A stretch of DNA of 64,000 nt from Suilimivivens sp964507235 (GTDB taxonomy: Bacteria; Bacillota; Clostridia; Lachnospirales; Lachnospiraceae). A program made the position numbers and the translations under genes. Shown here piece after piece: positions 53,026 through 63,075 of the stretch. Under the pieces are notes generated by a model. It ran no database searches, was not told where the DNA came from, and was given only the letters and a program-made list of their open reading frames with translations. Position 1 is the stretch's first letter, and every line of letters starts with the position of its first letter. The DNA lies in the NCBI GenBank assembly GCA_964507235.1, contig CAZDPE010000001.1:10047-74046 (forward strand), written 5' to 3'.

Positions 53026-55461
53026 TTAATAAAATTTCTCAGGCAGCACATTTTTAAAATCCATATCGTCCGCATAGTAAAAACTGGTATATCCCGGCTG
53101 ATTATAACAGTTATTCTGCCAGGCCACGCCGCAGCGGTACTGAGTATCATGCATCAGTGTAAAAAGCTTATGTCCGGTAATTTCCGTATTCATATAAATG
53201 CGGATAGCACTGCTGTCTTTGGTGCGCAGCAGAAGCTCCTCCCTGAAATCTCCGAAGATATCGGCAACAAGACAGGGATTCCCTTTCGTTCCGTTGTTGG
53301 TCATGGTATCTTCCGGTACCAACATTTCCCCATGGATATTATCATTGATAACGCCTGTTTGCACCGTACCGATATATTTCGGACTGTCCAATATCTGAGT
53401 TGTCAAATCTCCCGCCCAGCGAATGGACTGATTCGTGCCAGGCACCGGAACCTTCAGCCTGCCGCCTTTACAGTCGTATACCTCATTCACCCATACCTGA
53501 AGCCCTCTTACGCTGTTATCAATCCTGCCAATCATGCAGCGCCCCAGATCAGTTTCCGCGTACTCTCCGAAAATAACCTCTCCCGTTTCCGCGTCACGCA
53601 GGGCATAGCCATATGGCACCGACGCGCCGCCCTCAAATACATTAAAAATCTGATATCCCGGCCTGTCAGGGTCAATCTTCGCCACATGCATGGCGTCCCC
53701 GTGCCCCAGCTTCGTATAAACGCCGTCAGGCCTGTAGTCATAGCTGCTGTAAAGAAGAGAACCGTCATGATCGATCACGGCGGCGCCGTAGATAATTTCC
53801 ATGCAGCCGTCGCCATCCACATCCGCTGTGGAAAGACTATGGTTGCCCTGTCCCGCCAAAATACCGTATACCGGATCGCTTCCCTTTGCATCATGAATCT
53901 TCCCGTCGTTAAAGGGATTGCTCATGGGCACAAATCCGCTGTCAATGCTGAAATATTCCCTGAATTTATTCTCAAAAAAATCATATGCCACAATAGTCGT
54001 CCTGGTATAATAACCCCTGCAGATCAGTAAATACGGTTTCTCGCCATCCAGATAAGCAACGCCGGAAAGGAAACGGTCCACACGGTTGCAGGGTTCTACT
54101 CTCGGAAACGCATAGTCCCCCCACATAAGGCCGTCGTCCACACGTCCCATCTTGAAGGGAATGGTTTCAAGTTCCGCACCGTCGCCGCCGAACATAGTCA
54201 GATACTCGGGCCCCTCATAGATAAAGCCTTCAAATTTATCCAGCTGATTTTTAGGGCTTCTTGCCGGCGCATATTCTTCAATATAATAATCTGCAAGCGC
54301 AAGGGCATCCTCATACTGTAACGGATAAGAATACCGCCGCTCCATCCCGAAACATTCTTCCAGAGTTGCGGGCCACTGCCCTCTCATCACTTCCGGATGA
54401 TTTGTCCATCCTTCAAATACCTTCGCAAGATGCTGCCTGTAATCCTCTGCTGAACAGACAAAATTACTTAAATGCGTTACTCCCGCCTCAATATCCTCCC
54501 GGGGCATCGTGATAAAAGACTGTTCTTTTATACTTCCGTCAAAGTTATACGTGGTCATACAGGTGCCCGGCGCAGTCTTTACCGCCATTTCCGCCTTTCC
54601 ATCCCCATTAAAATCATATACCATGAACTGCGTATAGTGTGCTCCTGCCCGGATATTAACTCCCATATCCAATCTCCACAAGAGCTGTCCGTCCAGCTTG
54701 TAGCAGTCCAGATAACATTTCCCTGTATAACCCTTAATTGACACATCCTGAGAGTTGGAAGGATCCCATTTTACGATATACTCATACTCTCCGTCACCAT
54801 CCACATCCCCCACGCTCATATCGTTAGCCCGATACTCATAAGATTCTCCGGCGGGCGTGATGCCGCCCTCCGGCTTCCTTAAGGGAATATCCAGATACTC
54901 CTTCTCCCAGGGAATAACCGCCCGGCACTTTTCCTGCTCTTTTCCATCTCTGAAAGGCGCCACCGCATACCAGTCCCCACTGCTTCCTTTCCTGTCAAGA
55001 AAATTCGTACTGTCAGTCACCTTGGCAATTGCCGCATCATTCCGATATACAATATAATCGGTACCGGTAAGTCCCGTCTTATTGTATCCCTCCACTTCCT
55101 CAAGAAACATACGCCAGCTTAAAAATACACCGTTCTTCACCTTTACTGCCTGAAGACCGCGGCTCAGTTTTTCAAGCCGCCTGTGAAATACTTTTTTTAT
55201 GGGAGTTTTGAAGGGTTCGCTGACAAGGAGCGTCTTATCTCCTTTCAAAGCGGCCACCTTCAAAAAATGCGGCACATGTGTGGCTTTTCTTAACGTATAA
55301 CTGCACGCCGCGCCCACTGACATTTCACGATATGCAGCGCCCTCCGTATCCACATCGGACCAAAATACTCTGTAACTGTCTGCATCCGGAACAGGCTCCC
55401 AGGAAACCGTTACCGAAAAATCCTCCAGACTTGTAATGATAAGCTTCATTTCCTTCCCCAT
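53026..55461 (-). CDS. PL11 rhamnogalacturonan lyase
   Basis: 811 residues. A fibronectin-III-like N-terminal domain (about 1-90) precedes an eight-bladed propeller with calcium-type DVDGDG loops: MSVGDVDGDGEYEYIVKWDPSN, YDFNGDGKAEMAVKTAPG, GQGNHSLSTADVDGDGCMEIIYGA and GNPCLVADIFGDFREELL. This is the PL11 (YesW/YesX) family, which cleaves the rhamnose-galacturonic acid backbone of pectin RG-I by beta-elimination. No signal peptide, so it acts in the cytoplasm on imported oligosaccharides. The start at 55461 has GAGG 6 nt upstream; ATGs at 55473 and 55449 are alternatives. Last gene of the RG-I operon. Confidence 0.92.
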   Translation of the reverse strand: MGKEMKLIITSLEDFSVTVSWEPVPDADSYRVFWSDVDTEGAAYREMSVGAACSYTLRKATHVPHFLKVAALKGDKTLLVSEPFKTPIKKVFHRRLEKLSRGLQAVKVKNGVFLSWRMFLEEVEGYNKTGLTGTDYIVYRNDAAIAKVTDSTNFLDRKGSSGDWYAVAPFRDGKEQEKCRAVIPWEKEYLDIPLRKPEGGITPAGESYEYRANDMSVGDVDGDGEYEYIVKWDPSNSQDVSIKGYTGKCYLDCYKLDGQLLWRLDMGVNIRAGAHYTQFMVYDFNGDGKAEMAVKTAPGTCMTTYNFDGSIKEQSFITMPREDIEAGVTHLSNFVCSAEDYRQHLAKVFEGWTNHPEVMRGQWPATLEECFGMERRYSYPLQYEDALALADYYIEEYAPARSPKNQLDKFEGFIYEGPEYLTMFGGDGAELETIPFKMGRVDDGLMWGDYAFPRVEPCNRVDRFLSGVAYLDGEKPYLLICRGYYTRTTIVAYDFFENKFREYFSIDSGFVPMSNPFNDGKIHDAKGSDPVYGILAGQGNHSLSTADVDGDGCMEIIYGAAVIDHDGSLLYSSYDYRPDGVYTKLGHGDAMHVAKIDPDRPGYQIFNVFEGGASVPYGYALRDAETGEVIFGEYAETDLGRCMIGRIDNSVRGLQVWVNEVYDCKGGRLKVPVPGTNQSIRWAGDLTTQILDSPKYIGTVQTGVINDNIHGEMLVPEDTMTNNGTKGNPCLVADIFGDFREELLLRTKDSSAIRIYMNTEITGHKLFTLMHDTQYRCGVAWQNNCYNQPGYTSFYYADDMDFKNVLPEKFY

Positions 55462-55524
55462 TTCTTTCCTCATTTCCGCACTGATATGTGCATAAATATT
55501 TCTTATTCCGCCTTACGCTTTTTG

Positions 55525-58149
55525 CTACGCCTTATGGTAAAAAACCGGGTTCACTCCTTCTGAAATCAGTTCATCTGCATCTTTCAAGGAAACAGGAAGC
55601 TTTTCCCTGATAAATTCCAATGCCATAATAACATTCAGGCAGAATTGTGCCGTATAGTTAGTGGTAATCCATGGAATTTCCCTTATGGAAGCTCTGTTTC
55701 CCTGATCTTTCGTTTCCACCCACTGAAATCCGCTGTGATCATGCTCTCCCATCAGCGTGTACAGAAGGATTTTCCAGGTACGGGCAGCCAGCACGTCATC
55801 CTTCAGATAGTTTGCTCCGTAAGCTCCCATAGCCGCAGCCATAAAGGGAAGGGAAAATTCCCTGTTTCCGATAATGCCGCCGGACTCCTTCTGCTTCTCT
55901 TCCTCCGGCAGATAATAAAACCGCCCGTATTCCGCAAGCATCCGCTTCCATTCCTCATCCTCCAAAAGATCTGCCATTTCAAACCATATCTGGGGAGCGC
56001 CCATGCAAATCTGAAGATGCGTCCCTCCGGTTGTGCATTCTCCAATGTAACGCAGGCGGCAGGTGTATGGGTCAAACTCAAAATCCGGTCCTGAAACCAG
56101 CTTTAAAGGCGCATTTTTAATATCGGCAATTCCTGTTTCAATCTTTTTGCGGTAGTTCTCATCATGGAACCGCTCCCACCTTGTCATCCAGTTAGAGCAA
56201 AGGGAAGACCAGTCAGGCCCGCTTCTTGCATGAGCGGGATAGACCATATCCTTTTTCTCATAAAAATCACCCAGGGGATCTCTGTTTAGGAAACTCATTT
56301 CATTGTCCTTCAGTTCCTCAAAAATATCGCCCATCCTCCTGTCTCCCGTTATATAATAGTATACTCTGTGATGGCCGGCCATGGCAATGCGCGCTTCCTT
56401 GCAGGGACAGCCCCAATGTCTTACATTGTGGCGGGAGCCAAGTCCTTTATATCTGCCCAAATGATATACATCCACCTCAGCTGCATGTCTGGAAAGCTTC
56501 TCCGCCAGGATAAATACGTCCTCTCTTCCCGTCCGCAGAAAATAAAGCCACAGCCACAAAGTAGGAACAAGTTCGGTATTGTCCCAGGCATAACCCCCCA
56601 TATCATATTTCCATTTATGTCTTACTCTGTCATAGGTATGCATAAAATCACCATAATTGAACATGCCGTACCAATCGCGCTGCTCCACCTCATCCCGGTA
56701 AAAAACAAATGCCTTTTCAAGCTGCTCTTCCAGCCATCCTTCCATTTCCGTCCGGCAGGAGGGCAGCGACCAATAGCCGAAGGCCCGCATTTCATGATAA
56801 AATTCCGGCGTTCCCACATATTGTACGGGCATTCTGATTCTTTCCGCAAACTCCTCTAAAGAAGCATCTGACGGTATCATTTCTTCTGCAAAGCCAATGG
56901 TGCACTCACTGGTACAGGCAACGCCCACCGGCGAAGCGCCCTTATAATCATACCCTTCATAGCAGACCTGATTATAACCTCTGTCAGCATAGTGGCGGAA
57001 ATCCATAGCAGGCGCCGAAGGCGGCCAGAACCACATAGTGCACTCCGTTTTTTCACCGTCTATTCCCTTTACGGTAAAGCCTGAAGGATATTTTTCCCAG
57101 AAATCACGTATTCCCATAAGAACGCTTCCATTTTCCGAACCGACTGCAATGACTCCCTTTGCCCGGGTTCCATGCAGGCTGTCAATATAGCAGCAATTCT
57201 CTGGCAGAAGTTTTTTGCGGATACTGAAATGCTCCGAACTGTCCTGGCAAATATCATATTGGCTCCAATACGGCGTATCCTGCAGTACCTTGCCGGCAAT
57301 CTCCAGTTCTTCCCCGGACAATTTCAAATTTTCTCCCGCCATCTGTCTTTCATAAATGTTATCCGGAATCCTTGGCCTCCATGAAGTAAGCGGCACCACT
57401 GTTTCGTGAAATACGCCATGGTCAACTGCTGCTTTAATATGCCGGTTATAAACCGGACCGGTTAACGGCATTTCAAAAACAACCCCAAGTCCTTTCAGAT
57501 AATCTTTATCCTCATCCCCGTCATAGATAAAGGTATGGATAAAAGAGAGTTCTTCACTATCACAGCCTGCTGTCATGCGGATACAAAAGGGGAATTTTTC
57601 CTCTCCCGCTTTATTCCTGTGCATGCCTGTAAATTTAAGAACTGCCGTAAGAGGACCCCGTTCCTCAATCTCTATCCGGCTGATGTGCCCTTCATAATGC
57701 TTTTCCATTCTGGCCGGATTGCCCTGCATCATGACAGGTTCCTCCAGGCAGAGCACCGGCCTTGCATGAAACGCCACTTTCTTTCCCCCAAAAGAAACAC
57801 TTTCAAAAAGAAAATTTCCCTCCTTTGCCACCTGAATCTGCAATGTCCCCGCATCAATAGAAATATGGCTTTCCGTTTCACTAATCTGAAGTCCCCGTCC
57901 GGAAGGCCGGGAAGTCCCCGGCAGAACCTCCATTCCTTCCCCCAGCCTTTCACTGTCTGCAGTATGCGCCGTCCATTTCACGGATCCGTCCGGCCAGTAC
58001 GCCGTAATCCGGGACTGTACAGGCACCTCTGCGCCGAAAATGTTTTTGCAGATATAATCCGTCCTTTCATAACAGACGCCCCTCTCCCACATACACCCCC
58101 ATGTGGTATAACCTTTTGCTTTCCCCACTGTTAATTTATGCAGCTTCAT
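55525..58149 (-). CDS. PL26-like (YetA) rhamnogalacturonan exolyase
   Basis: 874 residues. The sequence reads like Bacillus YetA and the PcRGLX exolyases (family PL26): a beta-sandwich (RIFT barrel) N-terminal domain with TTWGCMWERGVC and WPDGSVKWTAHTA, then a large alpha/alpha barrel with many aromatic and His residues (GMFNYGDFMHTYDRVRHKWKYDMGGYAWDNTE, GRYKGLGSRHNVRHWGCPCKEARIAMAGHHRVYYYITGD). Such enzymes release unsaturated galacturonosyl-rhamnose from the end of RG-I. No signal peptide. The ATG at 58149 is preferred, 5 nt after GGAGGG. It lies between the GH2 and PL11 genes of the same operon. Confidence 0.85.
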   Translation of the reverse strand: MKLHKLTVGKAKGYTTWGCMWERGVCYERTDYICKNIFGAEVPVQSRITAYWPDGSVKWTAHTADSERLGEGMEVLPGTSRPSGRGLQISETESHISIDAGTLQIQVAKEGNFLFESVSFGGKKVAFHARPVLCLEEPVMMQGNPARMEKHYEGHISRIEIEERGPLTAVLKFTGMHRNKAGEEKFPFCIRMTAGCDSEELSFIHTFIYDGDEDKDYLKGLGVVFEMPLTGPVYNRHIKAAVDHGVFHETVVPLTSWRPRIPDNIYERQMAGENLKLSGEELEIAGKVLQDTPYWSQYDICQDSSEHFSIRKKLLPENCCYIDSLHGTRAKGVIAVGSENGSVLMGIRDFWEKYPSGFTVKGIDGEKTECTMWFWPPSAPAMDFRHYADRGYNQVCYEGYDYKGASPVGVACTSECTIGFAEEMIPSDASLEEFAERIRMPVQYVGTPEFYHEMRAFGYWSLPSCRTEMEGWLEEQLEKAFVFYRDEVEQRDWYGMFNYGDFMHTYDRVRHKWKYDMGGYAWDNTELVPTLWLWLYFLRTGREDVFILAEKLSRHAAEVDVYHLGRYKGLGSRHNVRHWGCPCKEARIAMAGHHRVYYYITGDRRMGDIFEELKDNEMSFLNRDPLGDFYEKKDMVYPAHARSGPDWSSLCSNWMTRWERFHDENYRKKIETGIADIKNAPLKLVSGPDFEFDPYTCRLRYIGECTTGGTHLQICMGAPQIWFEMADLLEDEEWKRMLAEYGRFYYLPEEEKQKESGGIIGNREFSLPFMAAAMGAYGANYLKDDVLAARTWKILLYTLMGEHDHSGFQWVETKDQGNRASIREIPWITTNYTAQFCLNVIMALEFIREKLPVSLKDADELISEGVNPVFYHKA

Positions 58150-58172
58150 CATAACCCTCCACGCCATTTTTG

Positions 58173-61100
58173 CTATATTTCAATCTCTCTGGTATTCCTG
58201 CGGTTTTGTACCTTCCAGAATACCTCGTCACTGTGGGGCATCTCTCCTTCCGAAAGCAGGGACAGCGCTCCAAACTGCACTTTTGCTTCCGGTTCCCTGA
58301 TGCTCCTGTACCAACCGTCCCCCCGCATCTCCCAGCCTCTTTGAGGAGCATATCCATAACAGGACAAAACTCTCAGACGTATCTTTTCACAGCCTTTCGC
58401 GGCTTCTTTTGAAAACACTGCTTTCTGCGCATACAGACTGTTTTCAAAGGTCCCCACACACAGCGGTATCCACGTGCCCTTCACATATCCCTGCACCTGA
58501 TAATCCCTGATACATCCTTCAAACATCCTGTCTCTCTGGGCAGGCATATACAGCAGCCCTGTAAGCCCCTTCCCATGCTCTCCCTGCAGTCTTTCGCGGT
58601 TCAGTTCCAGCGTAACTTCTATGGGAAATCCGGCAGCCTGCGCCATACAGGCGTTGTCAGGGTTACAATCCTGAATCGCTTCTTTTTCCATAACTCTTAC
58701 TCCATCGCCAAACACAACAGACGATATAAGCTCCCTTCCCGCCGTTAACGGGCAAATATGCAAAGCAAGCTGCTCCGGCGTAATCTCAGGCGCCGGCGCG
58801 TAATCCCCGCTTCTCCCGTAAGCAAGAAGCGCCTGTTTTAAACAGTATGCAGCGGGGCGTTCCTGAAAGCTTCCTTCCAAATCGGCTGAAACTAAAAGCA
58901 GTCTTCCCCTTCCCACTTTTGCTTCAAGAATCAGGGACTGGGGCGTATTCCGGTTCCAGTCGTCAATGGCGCGTACCACCGGAACAATTCCCTCTGGAAA
59001 TCCTTTCAGGCAAAAGCCTCTGGCATGGTTTAAGATATCCTCCCACTGCCAGCCGCCATCATGCTCCGAAGGAAATTGCCGGAATAAAGGATGCTTCTCC
59101 TGTACAGAAATACCCATACACCTGCTCCATTTCGGTCCCATCTGCGCATTCCAGAAAACATTTTCAGCGGAAAGCGGAGGACAATCATAATCCATATCCG
59201 ACAAATAAGGTGTATAAAGCACGATTTCCCCCCTGCCAAGCGCATCTGCTGCTTCCGAAAGCAGCTTTGTGCAGGTTACTTTTCCTTTCTCATGCGGTTC
59301 CCGCTCACGTTCCTCTGCAAACACATAAATATCCCAGTGGTTTCTTATCTCTCCCAGTGTTGCCTCCAGAATAAGATGCGCATTTTTTTGAATCCCGCCA
59401 AGAGAACAGCTTATCTGGTGAATCACCGTATTTTCCCCTCTGGGTATGTAGGAACAGACAATGCTCTCTTCTCTGATGATTTCACCATCCGCCATATCCT
59501 GAAGTTTCCACGCAAAGGTCTGCCCTGTTAACTCCCGCCCTCCAAAATGACTGACCAACACCGGAGTCTTAAGAACCTCCGTATTCCGGTAAACATAAGA
59601 AGGAAGCCTGGTAAGCAGCACCGTTTCACCACAGAATTCCCGAAACTCCGAAGGCATCACATACCCCTTGCTCTCCCAAAAAGCATCCAGGACGCCTACG
59701 AAGGCAGAACCCTGCCCCATATAATCATGGAGATCAAGAAGCTCAAATCCATACAGCTGCTTCGTACGGAAATTTGCCTCTATATCCTCCTTGATCAGAC
59801 GCACCTGACTGCGCCCGGAGCAGTAAGCAAAATCCTTTGCAAAAGACAGTACGCCATGAGCCCTGGCATTTTCCTTAAACACCCGATAATTACCCGGCTG
59901 AAAGAAACCTGTAAATTTCTTCATCACCTCAAAATCAGGATAGGCGCACCACTGTCCCATCTCATGACAGATAACAGGAAGCTTTGTTCCCTCTAAAGAA
60001 GGTTCATAGTCCTTTCCCTTCCATCCTTCAAAGCCTCTTATCATACCTCCGTGATAAGGGCCGAAAGCCGACCTGTGAAAATAAAGATAATCCGTGCCGG
60101 CAATTTCCGATGGCTGCGAATCATAAAACCATCCGGACTGTGCCGTATAGATCCTCCTGCCTCCATAACCAAGCGCCTTATCCGTTTCTCTTGCAAAAGT
60201 TACCCATTCCTTAAGCGGTTTATACCATTTTCCGTCAGGCTCATTGGTGGGAGAAAATAGAGCAAAGGAAGGATGATGGCCAAACTGTCTTAATATCCTT
60301 ACCGTTTCTTCCTTCAGCACTTCCAGCATGGCAATTCCATCTTCAAAACAGTTCCACATACAACATTCCGGCTGTAAATAGATATTTTCCTCATCAGCGG
60401 CAAGGAAAGCAGCCTCCGGCGGACAACAGGAATGGCATCTGATAAAATTAAATCCCCATTCCTTTACCCTCCTCATGAGTCTGCGCCACCATTCTATGTC
60501 TGTCACAGGATATCCGGTCAGCGGATAATCCCCGCCGAAGTGAGTCCCTCTGAAATATTCAGGCTTACCATCCACCAGAAACAACCCGTCTTTCACTTCT
60601 ATCCTGCGCGGATGGGTTTTTGCATATGCTTTTTTTGCCAACTCACGTTCTATAATTTCCTCTTCGGATAAAAACACTATTTCTCCTACAATTCCATTCC
60701 AAGTAGCACCCATGGCATCAGAAACTCCATGTCCATCCGGACGGTAAGGATACTGCATACGATTATCCACTTCAATCTGCAGCCTGTGCTCCCCTTGGGC
60801 AAGCACGCCGCAGAAAATTTCATGGGATCCGCATAAGGAGCAGTCCCCGCCTTTCCATTCACCATCTATAAAAACCTCTGTCCTCCAACGGACAGCTTCC
60901 ATATGAAGTGTCCATGCAGTATCCGCCTCTGTTACAAAAAAGCTCCTTTCATACCGCGCTGTTCCGATAAAATGTCTGTAAGGCTGGGATAAAAAGGGTA
61001 TGCTTACATTCTCTTCCTGACCGTACCGATATTCCTCCCTCTCATACCAGAAAGGATTATACAGGCTGCTGACCCAGGCGGTTTCCAATGTTATGGGATA

Positions 61101-61226
61101 ACCATAACCAGCCTTCTGCAGGCTTCCTGGCAGCATGATCCTGCCCTCTGACAGCTCCGGCTCCTTTCTTTCCTGTTCATCTTTTTCAAGGCTGACTAGC
61201 CATTCCCCCATCAAATCAATTTTCAT
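58173..61226 (-). CDS. GH2-family glycoside hydrolase with extra C-terminal beta domain
   Basis: 1017 residues. GH2 sugar-binding domain at about 20-190, an immunoglobulin-like stretch, then a TIM barrel with the acid/base E329 in FSPTNEP and the probable nucleophile E422 in VICHEMGQW, and a C-terminal discoidin-like domain at about 830-1000. The missing aldehyde-specific motifs of LacZ suggest a beta-galactosidase or beta-glucuronidase acting on RG-I side chains or unsaturated ends. No signal peptide. The ATG at 61226 follows AGGA; an in-frame TTG at 61316 would add a tail without homology. Follows the binding-protein gene by 111 bp. Confidence 0.85.
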   Translation of the reverse strand: MKIDLMGEWLVSLEKDEQERKEPELSEGRIMLPGSLQKAGYGYPITLETAWVSSLYNPFWYEREEYRYGQEENVSIPFLSQPYRHFIGTARYERSFFVTEADTAWTLHMEAVRWRTEVFIDGEWKGGDCSLCGSHEIFCGVLAQGEHRLQIEVDNRMQYPYRPDGHGVSDAMGATWNGIVGEIVFLSEEEIIERELAKKAYAKTHPRRIEVKDGLFLVDGKPEYFRGTHFGGDYPLTGYPVTDIEWWRRLMRRVKEWGFNFIRCHSCCPPEAAFLAADEENIYLQPECCMWNCFEDGIAMLEVLKEETVRILRQFGHHPSFALFSPTNEPDGKWYKPLKEWVTFARETDKALGYGGRRIYTAQSGWFYDSQPSEIAGTDYLYFHRSAFGPYHGGMIRGFEGWKGKDYEPSLEGTKLPVICHEMGQWCAYPDFEVMKKFTGFFQPGNYRVFKENARAHGVLSFAKDFAYCSGRSQVRLIKEDIEANFRTKQLYGFELLDLHDYMGQGSAFVGVLDAFWESKGYVMPSEFREFCGETVLLTRLPSYVYRNTEVLKTPVLVSHFGGRELTGQTFAWKLQDMADGEIIREESIVCSYIPRGENTVIHQISCSLGGIQKNAHLILEATLGEIRNHWDIYVFAEEREREPHEKGKVTCTKLLSEAADALGRGEIVLYTPYLSDMDYDCPPLSAENVFWNAQMGPKWSRCMGISVQEKHPLFRQFPSEHDGGWQWEDILNHARGFCLKGFPEGIVPVVRAIDDWNRNTPQSLILEAKVGRGRLLLVSADLEGSFQERPAAYCLKQALLAYGRSGDYAPAPEITPEQLALHICPLTAGRELISSVVFGDGVRVMEKEAIQDCNPDNACMAQAAGFPIEVTLELNRERLQGEHGKGLTGLLYMPAQRDRMFEGCIRDYQVQGYVKGTWIPLCVGTFENSLYAQKAVFSKEAAKGCEKIRLRVLSCYGYAPQRGWEMRGDGWYRSIREPEAKVQFGALSLLSEGEMPHSDEVFWKVQNRRNTREIEI

Positions 61227-61337
61227 ATTTCCTGTCCGTCCCACGACAACGATATAACAGCACCGGCATCCGTTTCCAAATACCGGCGCTGCATTTACAG
61301 CAATATAATGTTTCAAAATATTCTGCGTAAAAAATAA

Positions 61338-62981
61338 TTACTTACTTGCCTGATACTGTTCATTTACTTCTGTGATAATCTGGTCGCCGCCCTGGTCTTT
61401 CCACTGCTGGATTGCCGCCTCTAAACCGGCCTTGTCAATCTCACCGCAGATGTACTGGGTTCTTGCTGCGCTTACGTTTTCATCCAGCATTGCGCCGTCA
61501 GCAGCATAGGTAGGCGAGTTAGCAAGATAAGCAGATGCGGGATTAATTACTGCATAAGGTAAAGCGGCTTCATAAGCGGCATCCTGAGCCTCTGTATACT
61601 TATCTGATTCAATCGGGATTGCAGCGCTGGTTTCCTCCGTGCTGGGAAGGAATGCAAGCAGCTGATTCAAACCTGCATAATTGTTAAACAAAACAGTATC
61701 TTCAACGTCTAAATCAACAAGATAACCGTTTGCATCATATTCATAGTTGATTCCCTCAAGACCATACTGGGTTAAAATCAGCATTTCAGGATCATTCAGC
61801 TTATCCAGCAATGTCAGGGCTGCTTCAATCTTTTCAGGCGAATCAAGCGTGGAAGCGGATAACGTAAAATATCCGTTATAACCTGCCGTTGCAAGAGTAT
61901 GCCCGTTTACTGCGCCATAGAGCGTCATAGAAGCAGCTTCATCAGGATTGGTAACGGAAGCAGTCCATGTTTCCTCTGCTTCAAAATACTTCCAGATACG
62001 CTTACCGCCATCCATAACGTCAATATATACGCCATTGTCACCTCTCTTACATCCTTCGCTCCAGTCATCTGTAGGTCTGCTGACCCAGTCTGCAGGCATC
62101 AGACCGTCATCATACAGTTTCTTGATATAATCAACGGCTTCCATATATTCTTCCTGCATAAATACAGGCACCAGCTGTCCGTCAACCTCTGCCCAGCCGT
62201 TACCGCAGCCGAACCATGTCTGAATGATATCGAAAGGTCCCGTATAACTGGTCATTTCCATACCGATGGTATCATCAACGCCATTTCCGTCCGGATCGTT
62301 ATAGGTAAACGCATACAGCATATCATATACATCATCGGGCGTTTTAGGCTCTGCCAGGCCAAGAGCTTCCGCCCAGTCTGTACGATAGCTTAAACCATAA
62401 CGCGCAAGCACACGGGTACGGGGAATTGCAATCAACTGGCCGTCAATTGTCAGCGTATCGGCTACCTCCTTCGACATAGCAGATAAATTAGGATATTTAT
62501 CAGAGTCCCATACATAATCATTCAGGTCAACAAACGCACCGGCTTTTGCAGCGGATACCACATCTCCCGTAATTGTACCGCCCCATGTAATGATATTGGG
62601 CATAGTGGAAGGATTTGCAAGATACAGGGAATTCTTATCGCTCAGCGCATCATTTGAAACCCATATCAGATTAAGATTTACTCCGGTATATTCATTAATC
62701 TGATTAATGATTTCCTCCGCATAATCACCAGTATTGCAGGAGCCTGCATACAAGTCAATTGTACTGAAGCTGATGTCATAAATCTCAGCGGGAGTTTCCT
62801 CAGCGGCTTCAGTTTCCTCCGTGCTGCTTGTATCTGCAGTGCTTGTGTCTGTGGTGCTTGTGTCTGCGGTGCTTGTGTCCGTACCGGTACTGCTGTTACT
62901 GCTGCCGCAGCCTGCAAATCCGAGAACCATAGCGGAAGCAACTGCAAGCGCAAGTACTTTTTTCAAACTCTTTCTTTTCAT
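61338..62981 (-). CDS. Oligosaccharide-binding lipoprotein of an ABC importer (LplA/YtcQ type)
   Basis: 547 residues. Signal peptide with lipobox GFAGC (cysteine about 26), then a Thr/Ser/Asp linker built from repeated TDTST/ADTST units, and a large type II solute-binding fold (DISFSTIDLYAGSC, RYGLSYRTDWAEALGLAEPKTPDDVYDMLYAFTYNDPDGNGVDDTIGM). The DGNGVDDT Ca-site-like motif and size match the LplA/YtcQ proteins that bring in rhamnogalacturonan oligosaccharides. GGAGG precedes the ATG. It directly precedes the GH2 and lyase genes, so it supplies their substrates. Confidence 0.92.
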   Translation of the reverse strand: MKRKSLKKVLALAVASAMVLGFAGCGSSNSSTGTDTSTADTSTTDTSTADTSSTEETEAAEETPAEIYDISFSTIDLYAGSCNTGDYAEEIINQINEYTGVNLNLIWVSNDALSDKNSLYLANPSTMPNIITWGGTITGDVVSAAKAGAFVDLNDYVWDSDKYPNLSAMSKEVADTLTIDGQLIAIPRTRVLARYGLSYRTDWAEALGLAEPKTPDDVYDMLYAFTYNDPDGNGVDDTIGMEMTSYTGPFDIIQTWFGCGNGWAEVDGQLVPVFMQEEYMEAVDYIKKLYDDGLMPADWVSRPTDDWSEGCKRGDNGVYIDVMDGGKRIWKYFEAEETWTASVTNPDEAASMTLYGAVNGHTLATAGYNGYFTLSASTLDSPEKIEAALTLLDKLNDPEMLILTQYGLEGINYEYDANGYLVDLDVEDTVLFNNYAGLNQLLAFLPSTEETSAAIPIESDKYTEAQDAAYEAALPYAVINPASAYLANSPTYAADGAMLDENVSAARTQYICGEIDKAGLEAAIQQWKDQGGDQIITEVNEQYQASK

Positions 62982-63075
62982 TTTATCCTCCTTATTAGAA
63001 AATTAATTTTATGATAACGGCGCGGCGTATTCTCCGCTGCCGGAACCACCTTGTTTTAACAGCCTTTTACAAGAA

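Noticed and set aside
53017..54030. 337-codon plus-strand frame opposite the PL11 lyase
   Set aside because: The lyase frame carries the diagnostic DVDGDG propeller motifs; the opposite frame has none and no ribosome binding site.
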